From JACDAN01 sp036554945 (GTDB lineage Bacteria > Actinomycetota > Thermoleophilia > Gaiellales > Gaiellaceae), in contig DATBMH010000108.1 in NCBI GenBank assembly GCA_036554945.1, forward strand, positions 1 through 27,127: a stretch of 27,127 nucleotides of DNA, in the 5' to 3' direction. Of this stretch, positions 6,966 through 14,228 are shown one piece after another. A program made the translations under genes and the position numbers. Position 1 is the stretch's first letter. Every line of letters starts with the position of its first letter. The notes under the pieces are model-generated. The model did not search any database. It saw nothing but the letters and a program-made list of their open reading frames with translations, and was not told the DNA's origin.

Positions 6966-7964
6966 ATGGACACCTCGGCGCTGGAGTACGAGCTCCCGCA
7001 GGAGCTGATCGCCCAGCGGCCGGCGGAGCGGCGCGACGAGTCGCGGCTCCTCGTCTACGACCGGGCGACGGGCGACATCAGGCACCGGCGCTTCTCGGAG
7101 CTGCCGGACCAGCTCGCGCCGGGAGAACTGGTCGTGGTCAACGAGACCCGCGTGATCCCGGCGCGTTTGCGCCTCCGGCGGGAGAGCGGGGGAGAGGCGG
7201 AGGTCCTGCTGCTCGAGCGGGTCGGCCCCAACGGGGTCTGGGAGGGGCTGGCGCGGCCCTCGCGGCGGCTCAGGGCGGGCCAGCGGCTGGGGCCGGTCGA
7301 GCTGCTGGAGCCGCTCGGCGGCGGCCGGTGGCGGCTCCGCCTCGAGGGCGAGCCGGCCGGTGACACGCCGCTGCCGCCGTACATCACCGAGCCGCTCGCG
7401 GATCCCGAGCGGTACCAGACCGTCTACGCGCGCGAGGAGGGCTCGGCCGCCGCGCCGACCGCCGGGCTCCACTTCACGCCCGAGCTGATGGGCCGCCTCG
7501 ACGTCGAGCGGGTCACGCTCCACGTCGGCGTCGACACCTTCCGCCCGGTCGAGTCCGAGACGCTCGAGGAGCACGAGATCCATACGGAGGCGTACTCGGT
7601 CGACCCGGCGGCGTGGGAGCGGATCGAGGCCGCCGATCGCGTGCTCGCGGTCGGCACGACGACCACCCGCGTCCTCGAGACCCTGGCAAGTAACACTGTG
7701 TTACAAGACGGGGACGCGGCTGCTGGCGCAGCGTCGGGGCCAAGTAACACTGTGTTACAAGGCCGGACCGGGCTGTTCATCACGCCCGGGTACGAGTTCA
7801 AGCGGGTCGACTCGCTGCTCACGAACTTCCACCTGCCGCGCTCGACGCTGCTCGCGCTCGTGATGGCGTTCGCGGGAGTGGAGGAGACCAGGAGCCTCTA
7901 CGAGCTCGCGATCGAGGAGCGCTACCGCTTCTACTCCTTCGGCGACGCGATGCTGATCCGGTGA
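6966..7964 (+). CDS. queA: S-adenosylmethionine:tRNA ribosyltransferase-isomerase
   Basis: QueA transfers and isomerises the ribose of S-adenosylmethionine onto 7-aminomethyl-7-deazaguanine in tRNA, giving epoxyqueuosine. The 332-residue protein has the family pattern from YELPQELIAQRPAERRDESRLLVY and VVNETRVIPARL through AAPTAGLHFTPEL, THVGVDTF-like LHVGVDTFRPV and VGTTTTRVLE to FITPGYEFKRVDSLLTNFHLPRSTLLALVMAFAG. Between VLETLA and GRTGLF it carries an extra segment built by two copies of a palindromic repeat, each read as SNTVLQ and separated by 12 residues. This makes the loop about 14 residues longer than in B. subtilis QueA by my alignment from memory. The frame stays open and the conserved blocks around it are intact, so the enzyme is probably active. 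Its TGA overlaps the tgt GTG by 4 bp. Confidence 0.96.
   Translation: MDTSALEYELPQELIAQRPAERRDESRLLVYDRATGDIRHRRFSELPDQLAPGELVVVNETRVIPARLRLRRESGGEAEVLLLERVGPNGVWEGLARPSRRLRAGQRLGPVELLEPLGGGRWRLRLEGEPAGDTPLPPYITEPLADPERYQTVYAREEGSAAAPTAGLHFTPELMGRLDVERVTLHVGVDTFRPVESETLEEHEIHTEAYSVDPAAWERIEAADRVLAVGTTTTRVLETLASNTVLQDGDAAAGAASGPSNTVLQGRTGLFITPGYEFKRVDSLLTNFHLPRSTLLALVMAFAGVEETRSLYELAIEERYRFYSFGDAMLIR
7687..7707. repeat. 21-bp palindromic repeat, copy 1, inside queA
   Basis: The first of two identical 21-bp copies. Its core GTAACACTGTGTTAC (7690-7704) is a perfect odd palindrome with 7-bp arms, strikingly AT-rich against its surroundings. It is read in the queA frame as part of LASNTVLQ. Confidence 0.85.
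7741..7761. repeat. 21-bp palindromic repeat, copy 2, inside queA
   Basis: The second copy is identical to 7687-7707 and offset by exactly 54 bp (18 codons), so it is read in the same frame and again gives SNTVLQ. The 33-bp spacer (7708-7740) contains its own stem, GCTGC-TGGC-GCAGC, flanked by GAC and GTC. Copy, hairpin and copy thus form a foldable unit of 75 bp. Confidence 0.85.
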
Positions 7965-9097
7965 GCTTCCGGGTCACGGCAACCGACGGCGCGGCGCGCG
8001 CCGGCGTCATCGCCACGGCGCACGGCGAGGTGCCGACCCCGGCCTTCATGCCCGTCGGGACCAAGGCGACGGTCAAGACCCTCCAGCCGGACGAGGTGCG
8101 CGACGCCGGCGCCGCGATCCTCCTCGGCAACACGTACCACCTGCACTTCCGCCCCGGGGACGAGCTCATCGCGGAGCTCGGCGGCCTGCACCGGTTCATG
8201 GGCTGGGACGGCGCGATCCTGACCGACTCGGGCGGGTACCAGGTGTTCTCCCTCCGCGACACGATCCTGGAGGCCGACGACGACGGGGTCACGTTCCGGT
8301 CGGTCTACGACGGGACGCCGGAGCGCTTCACGCCGGAGTCGGTCGCCCGGATCCAGGCGAACCTCGGCTCCGACATCGCGATGTGCCTCGACGTCTGCCC
8401 TCCGGCCGGCGTCCTGCGCGAGGAGCTGGAGGAGGCCGTGCGCCGCACGACGCTCTGGGCCGCGCGCCAGCGCGCCGCCGAGCGTGCGCCCGGCCAGCTC
8501 GTGTTCGGGATCACCCAGGGCGCCTCCGACCCCGACCTCCGGCGCCGCTCCATCGAGGAGATCACCGCGCTCGACTTCGACGGCTACGCGCTCGGCGGGC
8601 TCTCGGTCGGTGAGCCGCGCGAGCTCACGCTCGAGGCCACCCGGTGGGCGGCGCCGCTGCTCCCGGACGACAGGCCGCGCTACTTCATGGGCATCGGGGA
8701 CGCCGTCGGCATCCTCGAGGTGATCGAGCGCGGGATCGACATGTTCGACTGCGTCCTGCCGACACGCACCGCCCGCACCGGCTCGGCGCTCACCTGGGAG
8801 GGGCGCCTGAACATGCGCAACGCGCGCTTCTCCCGCGACGACCGGCCCCTGGACGCAGACTGCGGCTGCCCGGCCTGCACGCGCTTCTCGCGCGCCTACG
8901 TCCGCCACCTCGTGAACCAGCAGGAGGTGCTCGGAATTCGCTTACTCACGCTTCACAATCTTCGGTTCGTCCTCGACGTCACAGCAGGAGCGAGGGACGC
9001 GATCGAGAACGGCCGGCTGGCATCCTTCAAGGCCGAGTCCCTGGGACGCTTGGACACAGACCTGGAACAGCAGACGCAGAGCGCATGGAGCCGCTGA
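7961..9097 (+). CDS. tgt: tRNA-guanine (queuine) transglycosylase
   Basis: Tgt swaps the wobble guanine of GUN-anticodon tRNAs for the queuosine precursor preQ1, the substrate that QueA then modifies. The 378-residue protein matches the bacterial family along its length. The first catalytic aspartate is Asp89 in TDSGGYQVFSL and the nucleophile is Asp263 in MFDCVLPTRTARTG. The zinc site C-x-C-x2-C-x25-H is complete: Cys301, Cys303, Cys306 and His332. GGLSVGEP and the GNTYHLHFRPG substrate loop are also present. The GTG start overlaps the queA stop (GTGA), so the two are translationally coupled. The 3' end overlaps yajC by 13 bp. Confidence 0.97.
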   Translation: MSFRVTATDGAARAGVIATAHGEVPTPAFMPVGTKATVKTLQPDEVRDAGAAILLGNTYHLHFRPGDELIAELGGLHRFMGWDGAILTDSGGYQVFSLRDTILEADDDGVTFRSVYDGTPERFTPESVARIQANLGSDIAMCLDVCPPAGVLREELEEAVRRTTLWAARQRAAERAPGQLVFGITQGASDPDLRRRSIEEITALDFDGYALGGLSVGEPRELTLEATRWAAPLLPDDRPRYFMGIGDAVGILEVIERGIDMFDCVLPTRTARTGSALTWEGRLNMRNARFSRDDRPLDADCGCPACTRFSRAYVRHLVNQQEVLGIRLLTLHNLRFVLDVTAGARDAIENGRLASFKAESLGRLDTDLEQQTQSAWSR

Positions 9098-9372
9098 TCT
9101 TCCTCGCGGCGATGGCCGTGCTGTTCTGGTTCCTCCTCATTCGCCCGCAGCGTCGACGGCAGTCCGACCACCAGGCGATGATCTCGACGCTGTCCACCGG
9201 CGACGAGATCGTCACGGCCGGCGGCATCTTCGGGACGGTGCGGACGATCGCGGACAACCACGTCGTCCTCGAGATCGCGCCGGGAACCGAGATTCGCGTC
9301 GCCAAGGAGGCGGTCGCGAACATCGTCCCGAAGGCCGAGGAATCGCCGCCGGTCGCGGAAGAACACGGCTAA
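9085..9372 (+). CDS. yajC: Sec translocase auxiliary subunit YajC
   Basis: The 95-residue protein has one N-terminal membrane helix (PLIFLAAMAVLFWFLLIRPQ) ending in the RPQRRR motif typical of YajC. A small soluble domain follows with the family signature LSTGDEIVTAGGIFGTV and VVLEIAPGTEIRVAKEAVANIV, then an acidic tail. YajC associates with SecDF in the cytoplasmic membrane and helps Sec-dependent export. Position supports the call: it lies between tgt and secDF, the classic queA-tgt-yajC-secD-secF order. The ATG overlaps the end of tgt by 13 bp. Confidence 0.95.
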   Translation: MEPLIFLAAMAVLFWFLLIRPQRRRQSDHQAMISTLSTGDEIVTAGGIFGTVRTIADNHVVLEIAPGTEIRVAKEAVANIVPKAEESPPVAEEHG

Positions 9373-9386
9373 CCTAAGGGGTCGCG

Positions 9387-12149
9387 GTGGCAACCAGACG
9401 CGGAAATCTCACCCTGCTCGGCTGCGTCCTCGCGGCGCTCGTCGGTGTCGCGCTGCTGGCGATCCCGCAGTCGCCGCTCCACCGTGAGATCAAGCTCGGC
9501 CTCGACCTCCAGGGAGGCGTCGAGCTCGTCCTGAAGGCCATCCCGCCCAAGGGCGAGGAGGTCACCGACGAGAACATGGACCTCGCGATCGAGGTCATCC
9601 GGAACCGCATCGACGCCCTCGGCGTCGCGGAGCCGGAGATCCGGCAGCAGGGGACCGACCAGATCTCGATCCAGCTGCCCGGCGTCGACGACCCGGAGAA
9701 GGCCGCGGAGCTGATCGGCAAGACCGCGCAGCTCTGGCTGTTCGACGTCAACGAGAACACCCTCGACCCGACACGGGACGAGAACGGCTTCCCGGTCCCG
9801 TCCGCGGACCAGTTCCAGCTGCTGAAGGAGCTGCAGCCGCGGACGAAGAGCGGCGAGATCCCCGAGTACTACCTCGTCGACCCGAAGGCGAAGAAGGTGA
9901 TCGCCGGCCCCGAGACCTCGGAGGAGCGGATCCGGCAGGCGTACCGGACGCGCACCGGCAAGGCCGTCCCCAAGGGCTTCCAGATCTGGGGGATCCCCGA
10001 GAACACGATCATCCTCACCTGCGGCGTCGGCGAGCGGTACTGCCCGGGCGTCAACGAGGCGCCGCCGCAGCAGAACTACTACTACCTCTTCCGCTTCGAC
10101 CCGCAGAACGCGGAGAACCCCGTCCCGGAGATGACGGGCCGCGACCTGAAGCTGGACGGCACGCGCCAGGACTTCAGCCAGACCGAGGGCGCGATCGTCC
10201 TCATGGAGTTCACGGACTCCGGCGGCGAGAAGTTCCACGACGTCACCCGTGAGATCGCCCAGCGCGGCCAGCTTCTCTCCGGCCAGATCGGCAAGGACCG
10301 CGCGCTGCAGGGCTTCGCGATCGTCCTCGACCGCGAGATCAAGTCTGCGCCGACGATCGACTGGGACCGGAACCCGGACGGCATCGCCGGCGGCTCGGCG
10401 GAGATCACCGGCATCGGCGACGTCGGCGAGGCCAAGGACCTCGCGCTCGTCCTCCGCAGCGGTGCGCTCCCGTACGAGTTCGAGCAGATCGACTTCACGC
10501 GCGTCTCGGCGACCCTGGGCAAGGAGTCGCTCGACCAGGCGATCAAGGCGTCGCTGATCGGCCTCGCCGTCGTCGCGATCTTCCTGCTCCTCGTCTATCG
10601 CTTCCTGGGCGTCGTCGCGATTCTCGGCCTCGCGCTGAACGCGGTCTTCCTCTACGCGGTCATCGTCCTCTTCGAGGTCACGCTGACCCTGCCGGGCTTC
10701 GCGGGAATGATCCTCGCCATCGGGGTCGCGGCCGACGCGAACATCGTCATCTTCGAACGAATCAAAGAAGAGGCCGCGGACCGGAAATCGGTCCGGGCGG
10801 CCATCGCGTCGGGCTACAAGAAGGGCTTCGCGACCATCGTCGACGCGAACGTGGTCACGGCGATCACGGCCCTCATCCTGTTCGCGGTGGCGACGGGCGG
10901 CGTGCGCGGGTTCGCGTTCATGCTGCTGCTCGGCACCGTCATCTCGATCTTCACCGCCGTCTTCGCGACGCGCGCGCTGCTCGGCATGCTGGCCGGGTTC
11001 CGCTGGTTCGACAACCCGCGGTTCATGGGTGCGAGCGCGCAGAAGATGGCGCGCTGGCAGATGTTCGACGCCGTCGGGAAGCGGCGGATCTGGTTCTCGA
11101 TCGCCGGCGTCCTCATCGCCCTCTCGATCGGCTCGCTCATCGTCAAGGGCCTGAACCTGGGCATCGACTTCCGCGGCGGCACGGAGATGGAGTTCGCATC
11201 GCAGCAGCCGGTGGAGATGGACGCGGTGCACGACACGATGCGCCAGCTCGGCGAGCCGGACGCGGTCGTCCAGGGCCGCGGCCAGGAGTTCCCGAACGGC
11301 TTCCGCGAGTTCACGATCCGGACCGAGCCGCTCGAGCCCGCACAGGTGCTGGAGATCACCGGCACCGTCAACCAGGAGTACGACTCGACCCAGGAGGGCG
11401 TGCGGAACGTCTCCGCGAGCTTCTCCGACCAGATCCTCCGCGGCGCGATCTACGCGATCCTGATCTCGTTCATCCTGATCACGATCTACATCTCGCTGCG
11501 GTTCCAGTGGCGATTCGCGGTCCCGATCCTCCGGACGATCGTCAACGACGGGCTGATCGCGATCGGGATCTACTCGTTCGCGGGGAAGGAGGTCAGCGCG
11601 GCGACGGTCGCGGCCTTCCTGACCATCATCGGATACTCGATCTACGACACGATCATCATCTTCGACCGCGTCCGCGAGAACCTGCCGATCATGCGGCGGT
11701 CCTCGATCAAGGAGATCGTCAACACGTCGCTCTGGGAGACCGTGCGACGGTCCCTGGCGACGACGATCATCACGCTGCTCCCGGTCGGCGCGCTGTACCT
11801 GTTCGGCGGCGAGGTGCTCCAGGACTTCGCGTTCGCGATCCTCGTCGGCATCGGGATCAGCGCGTTCTCGACGATCTTCATCGCCGCGCCGTTCCTCGCC
11901 GTGCTGCTCGAGCACGCGCCCGAGTACAAGGGGCGCAGAAGCCTCGACGACCCGGTGGAGCGCAAGGACGCGAAGGTGCCCGAGCCCGTCGCAGTGGGTG
12001 CGGAAGACGGTGACGGCGACGGCAGCGGGGATGGCGAGGTCGCAGCACCGGTTCCCGCGCCGGCCATGCCGCCGAGCGCGTCCGACGCGTCGAAGCGGGA
12101 GCGCCGGCGCCAGCGGCGCCGTGCTCGCCCTCATGGCCGAGCCCGATAG
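9387..12149 (+). CDS. secDF: Fused protein-export membrane protein SecDF
   Basis: A single 920-residue frame joins SecD (to about 560) and SecF (about 560-855). SecDF uses the proton gradient to pull exported proteins out of the SecYEG channel. The SecD part has a first helix, the GLDLQGGVELVL motif, the large periplasmic P1 region and a membrane bundle with GVAADANIVIFERIKEE near residue 450. The SecF part has LGIDFRGGTEMEF, and GYSIYDTIIIFDRVREN near residues 748-765. The GTG start has AAGGGG at 9376-9381, five bases upstream. After the last helix comes a low-complexity tail of about 75 residues: an Asp/Gly run, a Pro/Ala stretch and an Arg-rich end. The tail's last 17 bp overlap the next gene. 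Most Actinobacteria have separate secD and secF genes. Confidence 0.96.
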   Translation: MATRRGNLTLLGCVLAALVGVALLAIPQSPLHREIKLGLDLQGGVELVLKAIPPKGEEVTDENMDLAIEVIRNRIDALGVAEPEIRQQGTDQISIQLPGVDDPEKAAELIGKTAQLWLFDVNENTLDPTRDENGFPVPSADQFQLLKELQPRTKSGEIPEYYLVDPKAKKVIAGPETSEERIRQAYRTRTGKAVPKGFQIWGIPENTIILTCGVGERYCPGVNEAPPQQNYYYLFRFDPQNAENPVPEMTGRDLKLDGTRQDFSQTEGAIVLMEFTDSGGEKFHDVTREIAQRGQLLSGQIGKDRALQGFAIVLDREIKSAPTIDWDRNPDGIAGGSAEITGIGDVGEAKDLALVLRSGALPYEFEQIDFTRVSATLGKESLDQAIKASLIGLAVVAIFLLLVYRFLGVVAILGLALNAVFLYAVIVLFEVTLTLPGFAGMILAIGVAADANIVIFERIKEEAADRKSVRAAIASGYKKGFATIVDANVVTAITALILFAVATGGVRGFAFMLLLGTVISIFTAVFATRALLGMLAGFRWFDNPRFMGASAQKMARWQMFDAVGKRRIWFSIAGVLIALSIGSLIVKGLNLGIDFRGGTEMEFASQQPVEMDAVHDTMRQLGEPDAVVQGRGQEFPNGFREFTIRTEPLEPAQVLEITGTVNQEYDSTQEGVRNVSASFSDQILRGAIYAILISFILITIYISLRFQWRFAVPILRTIVNDGLIAIGIYSFAGKEVSAATVAAFLTIIGYSIYDTIIIFDRVRENLPIMRRSSIKEIVNTSLWETVRRSLATTIITLLPVGALYLFGGEVLQDFAFAILVGIGISAFSTIFIAAPFLAVLLEHAPEYKGRRSLDDPVERKDAKVPEPVAVGAEDGDGDGSGDGEVAAPVPAPAMPPSASDASKRERRRQRRRARPHGRAR

Positions 12150-12501
12150 CAACGGCGCGGTCCGAGAGCTGCTCGAGCGAGTCGTCCTCGCAGCGGTCGG
12201 CGCCGCGACGCTGACGGCCGAGCGGGTCGACGCCCTCGCCGACGAGTTCGCCGATCGGGGGATGGCGCGGCGGGACGAGGCGCGGTCGCTGATCGAGGAC
12301 GTGGCGAACCGCTGGCGCGGCGACGCGACCCGGCTCGGCGAGAAAGCCGGGACGAGCCTCGACCGGCTCTTCCACGAGCTCGGGCTGGTGACGAAGGAGG
12401 ACGTCGAGGAGCTGGAGCTCCGGATCGCCCAGCTGGAGCACCGCCTGAGCCTGCTGGAAGACCCGCCGGCCAGGGATTCGGCACCGCCCGTGCAACACTG
12501 A
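12133..12501 (+). CDS. Small helical phasin-like protein
   Basis: The 122-residue protein is predicted to be nearly all helix, with an amphipathic N-terminal half (AVRELLERVVLAAVGAATLT) and a C-terminal coiled coil (KEDVEELELRIAQLEHRLSLLE). This layout, including the GLVTKEDVEELE segment before a leucine zipper-like end, resembles proteins annotated as polyhydroxyalkanoate granule-associated phasins or phasin-like regulators. That assignment is tentative, and no PHA synthase is in the window. The ATG lies within the last 17 bp of secDF with no Shine-Dalgarno, which suggests translational coupling. A GTG four codons upstream (12121) is an alternative start. aarF/ubiB follows after four bases. 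Confidence 0.78.
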   Translation: MAEPDSNGAVRELLERVVLAAVGAATLTAERVDALADEFADRGMARRDEARSLIEDVANRWRGDATRLGEKAGTSLDRLFHELGLVTKEDVEELELRIAQLEHRLSLLEDPPARDSAPPVQH

Positions 12502-12505
12502 TCCC

Positions 12506-14170
12506 ATGTCACAGGCGCCTCCGCGAAGCCTGGGGCGCATCTCCGAGATCGCCCAGGTCGCCGTCCGCCACGGGTTCGGGTACTTCTTCACCCGGAACAA
12601 GCTGAGCGACCTCGTCCCCGAGAACGGGGACGGCGCAGCTGCGGTGGAGACGGCGTCCGAGCGCGGGCGCCACCTCCGCGAGATGCTGGACGAGCTCGGC
12701 CCGACGTTCGTCAAGTTCGGGCAGCTGCTCTCGATGCGGCCGGACGTCTTGCCGCCGGACATCATCGCGGAGCTCCGAGGCCTCCAGGACGACGTCACGC
12801 CGTTCTCGTACGAGGAGGCGTCCCAGGTGATCGAGGAGAGCCTCGGGCAGCCGGTCGAGCGGCTCTTCCGCGAGTTCGACCCGATCCCGATGGCCGCCGC
12901 GTCGATCGGCCAGGTCCACGTCGCGGTGCTGCCGAACGGGCGGCGGGTGGCGGTCAAGGTGCAGCGGCCGGGCGCACCGCGGCAGATCGAGGCCGACCTG
13001 AACCTGATGTACCAGGCTGCGCGGCTCGCGAAGGAGCGGGTCCGCGCGCTCGACTTCATCGACGCCCACGGCCTGGTCGACGAGTTCGCGCGGTCGATCC
13101 GGCAGGAGCTCGACTACCGGCTCGAGGCGCGCAACGCCGAGACGTTGCGCAAGAACTTCTCGGGGCACCCGCACGTGAAGGTGCCGCGGGTCTACTGGAG
13201 CTACACGCGTCCGCGCGTACTGACGCTCGAGCACGTCGAGGGGACGCAGCTCGCCGACATCGAGCTGCTCGGCTACGGCCCCGAGGACCGGCGGCGCGTC
13301 GCCCAGGTGCTGACCGAGGCCTGGATGACGATGATCTTCCGCCACGGCTTCTTCCACGGCGACCCGCACCCGGCGAACATCCTCGTGCTCGCCCCCGACC
13401 GGATCGGGCTCGTCGACTTCGGGCTCGCCGGCAGGCTGACCGACGAGGACGTGTCGAAGGCGACGCGCCTCTTCATCGACGTCGCGAACGAGAACGTCGA
13501 GGCGCTGCCGAAGCGGCTCGGCGACCTCGGCGTCCGGTACCCGAAGGAGCGCGAGGAGGAGTTCGTGGCCGAGCTGCGCGAGCTCTTCTACCGCTACTAC
13601 GGCGCCACCCTCGAGGAGATCGATCCGCTCCAGGTCGTCCGCGAGGTGTTCGGGATGATCTACCGCATGAACCTGCGGCTGCCGACGCGGTTCATCCTGC
13701 TCGACCGCGCGATCGCGACGCTCGGCTCGGTCACGACCGAGCTCTCACCGGACTTCAACGTCTTCGAGGTCGCGCAGCCGTACGCGCGCGGGCTGATGAT
13801 CAGCCGCTACACGCCCGGCCGGATCGCCTCCCGCGCTCGCCGCGAGACCTGGAACCTCGCGTCGATCGCGGCGGAGCTGCCGTACCAGGTGCACGACGTG
13901 CTCGAGCAGGCCCGCGACGGCCAGATCGAGGTCGGCTTCGTCCACAAGGGGCTGGACGAGTTCATGCACCGGATGGACGTCGTCTTCAACCGCCTCGTGA
14001 CCGCCCTCGTGATCATGGGCGGCCTGATCGGCTCGAGCCTGCTCGGGATCTTCGCCGAGGACGGGCCGCAGCTCATGGGCCTCCACGTCCTCTCGGTGGT
14101 CGGCTTCATCCTCTCGGGGATCCTGGGCATCTGGCTGCTCTGGGGCGTCATGCGCTCCGGACGTTTGTAA
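12506..14170 (+). CDS. ABC1/UbiB-family atypical kinase
   Basis: The 554-residue protein has the hallmark motifs of the ABC1/ADCK/UbiB family. These are the KxGQ motif (Lys70-Gln73 in FVKFGQLLSMRPD), the Ala-rich loop replacing the P-loop (AAASIGQVH, residues 130-138), Lys151 in VAVKVQRPG, and EHVEGTQL. Also present are the catalytic HGDPHPANI (His284, Asp286, Asn291) and the metal-binding VDFGLAG (Asp304). Two membrane helices close the protein (LVTALVIMGGLIGSSLLGIF and VLSVVGFILSGILGIWLLWG). Family members are membrane-associated and support quinone biosynthesis or lipid homeostasis, generally as ATPases rather than protein kinases. The substrate here is unknown. It lies four bases after the phasin-like gene, at the end of the queA-sec operon. 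Confidence 0.93.
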   Translation: MSQAPPRSLGRISEIAQVAVRHGFGYFFTRNKLSDLVPENGDGAAAVETASERGRHLREMLDELGPTFVKFGQLLSMRPDVLPPDIIAELRGLQDDVTPFSYEEASQVIEESLGQPVERLFREFDPIPMAAASIGQVHVAVLPNGRRVAVKVQRPGAPRQIEADLNLMYQAARLAKERVRALDFIDAHGLVDEFARSIRQELDYRLEARNAETLRKNFSGHPHVKVPRVYWSYTRPRVLTLEHVEGTQLADIELLGYGPEDRRRVAQVLTEAWMTMIFRHGFFHGDPHPANILVLAPDRIGLVDFGLAGRLTDEDVSKATRLFIDVANENVEALPKRLGDLGVRYPKEREEEFVAELRELFYRYYGATLEEIDPLQVVREVFGMIYRMNLRLPTRFILLDRAIATLGSVTTELSPDFNVFEVAQPYARGLMISRYTPGRIASRARRETWNLASIAAELPYQVHDVLEQARDGQIEVGFVHKGLDEFMHRMDVVFNRLVTALVIMGGLIGSSLLGIFAEDGPQLMGLHVLSVVGFILSGILGIWLLWGVMRSGRL

Positions 14171-14176
14171 CCGCAT

Positions 14177-14192
14177 TCCCTCTTCCGAGGGA
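14177..14192 (+). other. Small hairpin between the ABC1 kinase and GGDEF genes
   Basis: A 6-bp perfect stem TCCCTC with loop TTCC lies seven bases after the ABC1 kinase stop. It has no T tract, so it would be at best a weak terminator or an mRNA-end hairpin. It is the only structure I see in the 58-bp gap. Confidence 0.3.
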
Positions 14193-14228
14193 CGCGCCCC
14201 ATACGCGAAACAACAGATATTGGGAGTG

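Noticed and set aside
7690..7758. Palindromes in queA as regulator binding sites for the downstream tgt-sec genes.
   Set aside because: They lie about 200-270 bp inside the coding end with no promoter-like sequence after them, and the exact in-frame duplication fits an inserted repeat better.
9369..12512. 1047-codon minus-strand frame opposite secDF.
   Set aside because: Highly charged low-complexity translation without domains; secDF is certain on the plus strand.
14171..14228. c-di-GMP riboswitch before the GGDEF gene.
   Set aside because: The 58-bp gap is too short for a GEMM aptamer and shows only a 6-bp hairpin.
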